Source: Pelagibacterium sp. (lineage in GTDB: Bacteria > Pseudomonadota > Alphaproteobacteria > Rhizobiales > Devosiaceae). From it: a stretch of DNA of 35,464 nt. The translations under genes and the position numbers were made by a program. The stretch lies in NCBI GenBank assembly GCA_002723255.1, contig PBNW01000036.1:1-35464 (forward strand). Reading direction: 5' to 3'. The notes below the pieces were generated by a model. The model made no database searches. It was given only the letters and a program-made list of their open reading frames with translations, and had not been told where the DNA came from. This document shows positions 31,320 to 35,464 of this stretch, piece after piece; the first letter of the stretch is position 1, and each line of letters opens with the position of its first letter.

Positions 31320-31358
31320 AAGCGGGGCCTGCTCACGTCGGCCCTGCTTTGTATTTTT
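31320..31358 (+). terminator. Terminator of the glycine-zipper lipoprotein gene
   Basis: AAGCGGGGCC (31320-31329) pairs with GGCCCTGCTT (31340-31349), with one G-T wobble, around a 10-base loop, and is followed by TGTATTTTT. It is 46 bases after the stop codon. Confidence 0.75.
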
Positions 31359-31382
31359 AACGCGATCGGGTAAGGCCGGGCT

Positions 31383-31835
31383 CTAGGCGTTCGGATGGAC
31401 CGAACCCGGCCCCAAATCGAGCTCCCGCGCCAGCGCGCCGGAAACGGCGCGCAATTGAAGCCATTCCTCTTCGCTCAACCCCACGAGCAGATCGGCCAGG
31501 ATCGCTTCGCGCGCCGCACAGGCGACTTCGACCGCAGCCAATCCCGCCACGGTAACTTCGATGCGACCCGAGCGACGATCATCTCCATCGGCGCGGCGCG
31601 CCAACCCCTGACGAACAAGGCCTTCGACCAAACGAGAGGCAGTGGGCGCCGAGATCTTTTCCTGCGCCGCCAACCGGCCAATGGTATTGGCCTTGAGAAA
31701 ATGGATCACCGACAGCGCCGAAAGCTGCGCCGCGCTGCATCCGGTCTGCCGGTCTGCCGCCTGCAGCGCCCTGTCGAGCGGCAGAACCAGACGATGGAGC
31801 AATTGCAGGGCGCGCGACTTGTGAGACTGGGACAC
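31383..31835 (-). CDS. MarR-family transcriptional regulator
   Basis: This protein (150 residues from the GTG at 31835) is a winged-helix regulator. The DNA-recognition helix region is ANTIGRLAAQEKISAPTASR, with the following LVEGLVRQGLARR and wing residues GDDRRSGRIEVT. Terminal helices serve for dimer formation. An open frame from a TTG at 31850 is possible, but that TTG directly abuts the candidate -10 box, while the GTG has AGAG upstream. The gene is divergent from the VOC gene, and two perfect inverted repeats lie between them, so it probably represses itself and its neighbour. The ligand is unknown. Confidence 0.9.
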   Translation of the reverse strand: MSQSHKSRALQLLHRLVLPLDRALQAADRQTGCSAAQLSALSVIHFLKANTIGRLAAQEKISAPTASRLVEGLVRQGLARRADGDDRRSGRIEVTVAGLAAVEVACAAREAILADLLVGLSEEEWLQLRAVSGALARELDLGPGSVHPNA

Positions 31836-31847
31836 AGATTTCTCTTT

Positions 31848-31879
31848 CAATTAGTAAAGCTAATTGTTAGCATAGCTAA
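31848..31879. promoter_or_regulatory. Two operator-like inverted repeats and a candidate promoter between marR and the VOC gene
   Basis: CAATTAG-TAAAG-CTAATTG (31848-31866) has perfect seven-base arms. TTAGC-ATA-GCTAA (31867-31879) follows at once with perfect five-base arms. Both share the TTAGC/GCTAA or TTAG/CTAA half-site. A candidate promoter for the MarR gene, TTAGCT (31879-31874) and TACTAA (31856-31851) with a 17-base spacer, is covered by both repeats, as expected for autorepression. Confidence 0.65.
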
Positions 31880-31914
31880 ACATCTATTGCCAACGATCGC
31901 ATCGGAAATTCACC

Positions 31915-32322
31915 ATGGAACTTCACCGGGGACGGCTTATCGATCATGTGCACCTGCGGGTCAGCGATCTCCAAAAGAGCCGCGACTTCTATCGTGCCGC
32001 GCTCGGTGCGCTGGGCCGTGAACTGACCCTGGAAACGGATTCGTTTTTCGTGTCCGATGAATTGTTCGTCGATGCGGCAAACGATTATGTGAGCAGGGTT
32101 CATCTGGCTTTCCAGACCACCGGCCCCGACATGGTCGAGGCGTTCTACGAGGCAAGCGTCAAAGCCGGAGGCACTGACAACGGCGCGCCGGGCGAGCGGC
32201 CCTACCATCCCGGCTATTATGCCTGCTTCGTTCTCGATCCCGACGGCAACAATATCGAGGCTGTTTGGAACGGCCCCCATGACCGCAATACGGAATCGGT
32301 GGTCATCACCGCCCATATGTGA
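31915..32322 (+). CDS. VOC-family (glyoxalase/bleomycin-resistance fold) protein
   Basis: The 135-residue protein has the paired beta-alpha-beta-beta-beta layout of the vicinal-oxygen-chelate superfamily. It starts LIDHVHLRVSDLQKSRDFYR (about 8-27), with later RVHLAFQT, ACFVLDPDGNNIEAVW (about 103-118). His11 or His13 and Glu116 are the likely metal ligands. The substrate is not known; relatives include glyoxalases, dioxygenases and resistance proteins. The divergent MarR gene suggests that it is induced by a small molecule. GGAA upstream of the ATG is a modest ribosome site. Confidence 0.85.
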   Translation: MELHRGRLIDHVHLRVSDLQKSRDFYRAALGALGRELTLETDSFFVSDELFVDAANDYVSRVHLAFQTTGPDMVEAFYEASVKAGGTDNGAPGERPYHPGYYACFVLDPDGNNIEAVWNGPHDRNTESVVITAHM

Positions 32323-32326
32323 AGCC

Positions 32327-32566
32327 ATGAGCACCGGCACTTCGCGCCTCAGCCAACCCATGCCCGACGATATCGGGCAAAGGCTCGAAGAGGCGGGGCT
32401 GCGCGCCGCCTATGACAAGCGGCCCGCCTATCAGCGCAACGACTATCTGGGCTGGATCGCCCGCGCCAAGCGCCCGCAAACGCGCGAAAAGCGGATCGCC
32501 CAGATGCTCGACGAACTGCAGACGGGCGGGGTCTATATGGCCATGAAGTGGGGGGCTCAGACGTAA
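32327..32566 (+). CDS. YdeI/OmdA-like small protein
   Basis: The 79-residue protein contains KRPAYQRNDYLGWIARAKRP followed by TREKRIAQMLDEL (about 31-63), the pattern found at the C-terminus of YdeI/OmpD-associated (OmdA) proteins. The molecular role is not established. It starts four bases after the VOC stop, with GAAG close upstream, so the two genes form an operon that is probably under the MarR regulator. Its end overlaps the convergent DUF1737 gene by 10 bases. Confidence 0.7.
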   Translation: MSTGTSRLSQPMPDDIGQRLEEAGLRAAYDKRPAYQRNDYLGWIARAKRPQTREKRIAQMLDELQTGGVYMAMKWGAQT

Positions 32567-32766
32567 TCGACGAGCTTTTTGTCCGGATCGTAGGGCTGGT
32601 CCTCGACGTCCTTGGTCACCGCCTGGCCGCAGCGCATTTTGCCCGTGGCGGCATCGAAGACGTAATGGGGGGCGCCGTACAGCAGCCAGCCGTCCGAGAG
32701 CGCTTTGGTCACCTTGTGGCAAAAGGTCGAATCATCGTCGCCGGACAAAAAACGGTAGATCATCAT
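32557..32766 (-). CDS. DUF1737 protein
   Basis: The 69-residue protein reads YRFLSGDDDSTFCHKVTKAL then SDGWLLYGAPHYVFD and CGQAVTKD, the pattern of DUF1737. No function is known for the family. The ATG at 32766 lies 11 bases after GGAG; an in-frame TTG at 32775 is too close to that site. It is divergent from the carbonic anhydrase gene, with 128 bases between the starts. Confidence 0.8.
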   Translation of the reverse strand: MMIYRFLSGDDDSTFCHKVTKALSDGWLLYGAPHYVFDAATGKMRCGQAVTKDVEDQPYDPDKKLVDYV

Positions 32767-32894
32767 GGAAATCAAAACTCCTTACAGCGCTGCGCGCCAG
32801 CACATTTGCACGCAGCGCCGACACCATAGCGATTGATCTTGGCCGCGTCAGGGGCTAATCGGCAGGGGCGGACAGAGTACAAAAGGATGCGAGC

Positions 32895-33539
32895 ATGACG
32901 CAGCAATTCCCGCCCTTCCTGATCGAGGGCTACCGCAACTTCATGTCGGGGCGGTATGCGACCGAGAGCCAGCGCTACAGAAAGCTGGCCGAAGAGGGCC
33001 AGAAACCCACAACGATGGTGATTGCCTGCTGCGATTCGCGCGCCGCGCCGGAAACGATTTTCGATTGCGGGCCGGGGCAGTTGTTCGTCCTGCGCAACGT
33101 CGCCAATCTGGTGCCGCCCTTCGGGCCGGACGCCGCCTATCACGGCACCTCCTCGGCCATCGAATTTGCGATCATTCATTTAAAGGTCGAAAACATCGTG
33201 GTCATGGGCCATGGCCGCTGCGGCGGCATTGCCGGGGCCCTGGCCACCGCGGCCGGGCACGCGCCCGAGGGCGCCTTTATCGGCAAATGGCTGACCATGA
33301 TCGAGGAGGTGGCCGGCAAGGTCGAGGCCAATTCGCTCCTGACCGCCTCCGAACAGCAAACCGCGCTCGAGCGCATCGTCATCCGCCAGTCGATCGGCAA
33401 TCTTTTGACCTTTCCCTTCGTCAAGGACCGCGTCGAGGCCAATGAGCTTTCGCTGCACGGGGCGTGGTTCGACATTTCCTCGGGCGAACTCTGGACGATG
33501 AACGGGGAAAGCGGCGACTTCATGCGGCCTGAGCTTTAG
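32895..33539 (+). CDS. Beta-class carbonic anhydrase
   Basis: The 214-residue enzyme interconverts CO2 and bicarbonate. The zinc ligands are Cys45, His106 and Cys109, and the Asp47-Arg49 pair is in CCDSR. Conserved segments are IFDCGPGQLFVLRNVANLVP (about 55-74), GTSSAIEFAI (about 84-93) and VVMGHGRCGGI (about 102-112). AAAAGGAT upstream is the ribosome site. The gene stands alone; a bipartite palindromic repeat lies 31 bases after the stop. Confidence 0.95.
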   Translation: MTQQFPPFLIEGYRNFMSGRYATESQRYRKLAEEGQKPTTMVIACCDSRAAPETIFDCGPGQLFVLRNVANLVPPFGPDAAYHGTSSAIEFAIIHLKVENIVVMGHGRCGGIAGALATAAGHAPEGAFIGKWLTMIEEVAGKVEANSLLTASEQQTALERIVIRQSIGNLLTFPFVKDRVEANELSLHGAWFDISSGELWTMNGESGDFMRPEL

Positions 33540-33570
33540 CCTGAGGGCGAAGCCATCCCTTTCCCACAGC

Positions 33571-33668
33571 GTCATCCCGGGCTTGACCCGGGATCCAGTA
33601 ACCGGCAGCGCCAGCGGTTCTTGCTTTGACGCTGAGTGTACTGGGCCCCGGCTCAAGGCCGGGGTGAC
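33571..33668. repeat. Bipartite palindromic repeat (copy 3) after the carbonic anhydrase gene
   Basis: The left hairpin TCCCGGGCTTGACCCGGGA and the right hairpin CCCCGGCTCAAGGCCGGGG are bounded by GTCAT and GTGAC. The middle contains CCAGTAACCGGCAGCG and GACGCTGAGTGTACTGGG, close to copy 2. It lies between converging genes. The rest of the 217-base gap holds no gene that I can support. Confidence 0.9.
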
Positions 33669-33756
33669 CAAGGGTGGGCGTGGCTGGGTCGGGGAACCAA
33701 GCCAACCGCAAAGCCCTCTGGAGCCGTCGTTCCGCTAGACCCTAGGCGCGGATCGG

Positions 33757-34641
33757 TCATGCGCCCGGATTGATCGGCACCTGTCTGGGCCTCATCCTGG
33801 CAACCGTCAGAATGAGCCCAACAAAGATCAGGATGCCGCCCGCCACATCGGCCCCATAAATCGGTTCGCCCAGAATCAGGACCCCCGACGAAATTCCCGC
33901 GATGGGAACCAGAAGGGTGAAGGGCGCCACTGTCGCCGCCGAATGGCGCGATAAAAGACCCGACCACATGGTGAACCCGAACAGCGTTGCGGGATAGGCC
34001 AGGAAGGCAACCAGCATCACCGCGTTCCAGCTTGGCGGATCGATATAGGCGAAAATGGCCGGGCCGCCCTCGAAGGTGAACGAGAGCGCAAAAAGCGGAA
34101 TAGATCCCAGCATATTGCCCCACGCCACGAAAGGCAGCATGGGGATCGATCCGGCCAGTTTCGAGATATTGTTGGCGACGCCCCAGCTCAGCGCCGCCAG
34201 CATCAATATGGCCAGCGGCAGCAATTGACCGCCCGAACCGTGGCCCCAGGCGATAACGCCGATGCCGCCGAATGCGACGAGACCGCCAACGATCTGCAGC
34301 CGGCGCGGCACCTCGCCGAAGACGAAGAACGCAATGGCGATGGTAAACATCGCCTGCACCTGCAGGGCGAGCGAGGCGAGGGACGCCGAAAGGCCTAAAA
34401 ACAGCGTCAGGTTGAGCAGCGCATAAAGCGCGCAGGCCATGAACAGCCCATACCCGGCAACCAAAAGCCAGGGCGCTTTGGGCCGGGGGATGAAGAACAC
34501 CACCGGCACGGCGGCGAAAAAGAACCGCAGCGCCGCCGAGAGCAGCGGCGGCAATTCGGCAATGCTGAGTTTGATGACCGTAAAATTGAACCCCCAGATC
34601 GCAACGACAACGAGGGCGATCAGGATGTCGCGAAGGGGCAT
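33757..34641 (-). CDS. EamA/DMT-family membrane permease (second)
   Basis: The 294-residue protein has ten hydrophobic helices in two EamA repeats. It starts RDILIALVVVAIWGFNFTVI and continues KLSIAELPPLLSAALRFFFA, the pattern of YdcZ/RhaT-like and amino-acid-metabolite exporters. The second repeat ends ATVAPFTLLVPIAGISSGVL then ILGEPI. The substrate is unknown. It is not closely similar to the EamA protein at 10328-11287. No strong ribosome site is visible before the ATG at 34641. A terminator separates it from the upstream asd-yciI unit. Confidence 0.9.
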   Translation of the reverse strand: MPLRDILIALVVVAIWGFNFTVIKLSIAELPPLLSAALRFFFAAVPVVFFIPRPKAPWLLVAGYGLFMACALYALLNLTLFLGLSASLASLALQVQAMFTIAIAFFVFGEVPRRLQIVGGLVAFGGIGVIAWGHGSGGQLLPLAILMLAALSWGVANNISKLAGSIPMLPFVAWGNMLGSIPLFALSFTFEGGPAIFAYIDPPSWNAVMLVAFLAYPATLFGFTMWSGLLSRHSAATVAPFTLLVPIAGISSGVLILGEPIYGADVAGGILIFVGLILTVARMRPRQVPINPGA

Positions 34642-34659
34642 GGGGAGGCTCGCAAGAAC

Positions 34660-34698
34660 AAAAAGGCAGGGGCCCTGCTCTAGCGCACCGCCCCTGCC
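34660..34698 (-). terminator. Terminator of the asd-yciI unit
   Basis: GGCAGGGGC (34665-34673) pairs perfectly with GCCCCTGCC (34690-34698). On the minus strand the stem is followed by TTTTTG. It lies 24 bases after the YciI stop. Confidence 0.8.
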
Positions 34699-34722
34699 CT
34701 GTCATCACTCACCGATGAAATT

Positions 34723-35034
34723 TCAGCGTGGTGCGATCGCCACGTCTTCATAGCCCGGAGCGGTGCCCCAGACATTGATTGTGGTGGTGGCGCGCAGGCC
34801 GTGGATCTGGAACGGATCCTCGGCGATGATCTTTTCGACCTCGGCCTTGGTCTCGGCCTCGAAGATCCACAGCCCACCAACCGGGCTGCCGCCTTCCTGG
34901 GCACGCATGGCGCCGGCCAGAACGATCTTGCCTTTGTATTTGCGCAGATAGGCCTGATGGTCCGCGGTATGCTCGGCGCGGATCTCAGCTGCACCCTCGG
35001 TCTTGTCGGTGAAAAGAGCTGCCCAGCGCATCAT
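34723..35034 (-). CDS. YciI-family protein
   Basis: The 103-residue protein has the small ferredoxin-like YciI layout: WAALFTDK, RAEHTADHQAYLRKYKGKIV (about 17-36), LAGAMRAQEGGSPVGGLWIF and IIAEDPFQIHGL. The His in RAEHTADH and the Asp in AEDPF match the conserved His/Asp pair of the family. Its function is not established. The ATG at 35034 overlaps the asd stop as ATGA, so translation is coupled to asd; the next codon is also ATG and could be the true start. Confidence 0.85.
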   Translation of the reverse strand: MMRWAALFTDKTEGAAEIRAEHTADHQAYLRKYKGKIVLAGAMRAQEGGSPVGGLWIFEAETKAEVEKIIAEDPFQIHGLRATTTINVWGTAPGYEDVAIAPR

Positions 35035-35464
35035 GCGGCCTGACTTTTCATCAGACCGCGCGCGATCAGCGTTTCGGCGATCTGGACGGTGTTGAGGGCC
35101 GCGCCCTTGCGCAGATTGTCCGAGACCACCCACATGACCAGCCCGTTTTCCACGGTCACGTCCTCGCGAATGCGGCTGACATAGGTGGCGTCTTCGCCCT
35201 TGGATTCAACCGGGGTCATGTAGCCGCCGTTCTCGCGCTTGTCGAGCACCACGATCCCAGGTGCATCGCGCAGCGCGTCGCGCGCCTCGTCGGGCGAAAT
35301 CGGCCGCGCAAATTCCATGTTGACCGCTTCGGAATGGCCAACGAACACCGGCACGCGCACGGCGGTGCAGGTGACCTTGATCTTGGGATCGAGCATCTTT
35401 TTGGTTTCGGCCAGAACCTTCCACTCTTCCTTGGTGTACCCGTCTTCCATGAACACATCGATGT
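35031..35464 (-). CDS. asd: Aspartate-semialdehyde dehydrogenase, 5' part outside the window
   Basis: Only the last 143 codons are present; the gene continues past the window edge. The enzyme reduces aspartyl phosphate to aspartate semialdehyde for lysine, threonine, methionine and peptidoglycan synthesis. The visible part has MEDGYTKEEWKVLAETKKML, then RVPVFVGHSEAVNMEF with the active-site His, and the C-terminal DNLRKGAALNTVQIAETLI. All are typical for the family. The Cys active site lies outside the window. Confidence 0.95.
   Translation of the reverse strand, partial: IDVFMEDGYTKEEWKVLAETKKMLDPKIKVTCTAVRVPVFVGHSEAVNMEFARPISPDEARDALRDAPGIVVLDKRENGGYMTPVESKGEDATYVSRIREDVTVENGLVMWVVSDNLRKGAALNTVQIAETLIARGLMKSQAA

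Overview
The window is a high-GC stretch of an alphaproteobacterial chromosome, most likely from the order Hyphomicrobiales and possibly the Devosiaceae (Devosia/Pelagibacterium-like). This rests on the F1-only ATP synthase operon (atpHAGDC without the Fo genes), the mdh-sucCD-odhAB-lpdA cluster, sdhCDAB, an Omp19/Inh-like lipoprotein, and intergenic palindromes of the rhizobial type. The assignment is by gene order and protein character only; no search was run. The window holds mostly core energy metabolism with a few small accessory genes. There are no rRNA, tRNA, CRISPR, insertion-sequence or phage genes that I can support.

Layout. 1-1453: a methyl-accepting chemotaxis protein, cut at the window edge. 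1745-6834: atpHAGDC on the minus strand, ending in a clear terminator. 7056-9236: priA (minus), divergent from xerC (9341, plus), which is followed by an EamA permease and a secreted six-repeat protein (11304-12509). A bidirectional terminator separates these from the minus-strand TCA block, read right to left as Inh-type lipoprotein, zapE, mdh, sucC, sucD, odhA, odhB, a MAPEG protein and lpdA (24393 down to 12580). 24702-25985: a DUF2254 membrane protein (plus). 26180-29836: sdhC-sdhD-sdhA-sdhB and a DUF2007 gene (minus). 30101-33539: small genes: nudK-like Nudix hydrolase, small membrane protein, glycine-zipper lipoprotein, MarR regulator divergent from a VOC protein and a YdeI/OmdA-like protein, DUF1737 protein, and beta-carbonic anhydrase. 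33757-35464: a second EamA permease, a YciI protein and the 3' part of asd (minus).

How the genes work together. OdhA, OdhB and LpdA form the 2-oxoglutarate dehydrogenase complex. SucCD converts its succinyl-CoA to succinate with nucleotide triphosphate synthesis. SdhCDAB passes the electrons to quinone, Mdh closes this arm of the cycle, and the F1 subunits are the catalytic part of ATP synthase.

Most unusual items. The secreted protein at 11304-12509 is built from six acidic units, each with exactly two cysteines. Two separate families of intergenic palindromic repeats are present. The MarR-VOC divergent promoter carries two perfect inverted repeats. Several hairpins lie between genes of the TCA, sdh and atp operons. 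I see no complete new defence or mobile system.
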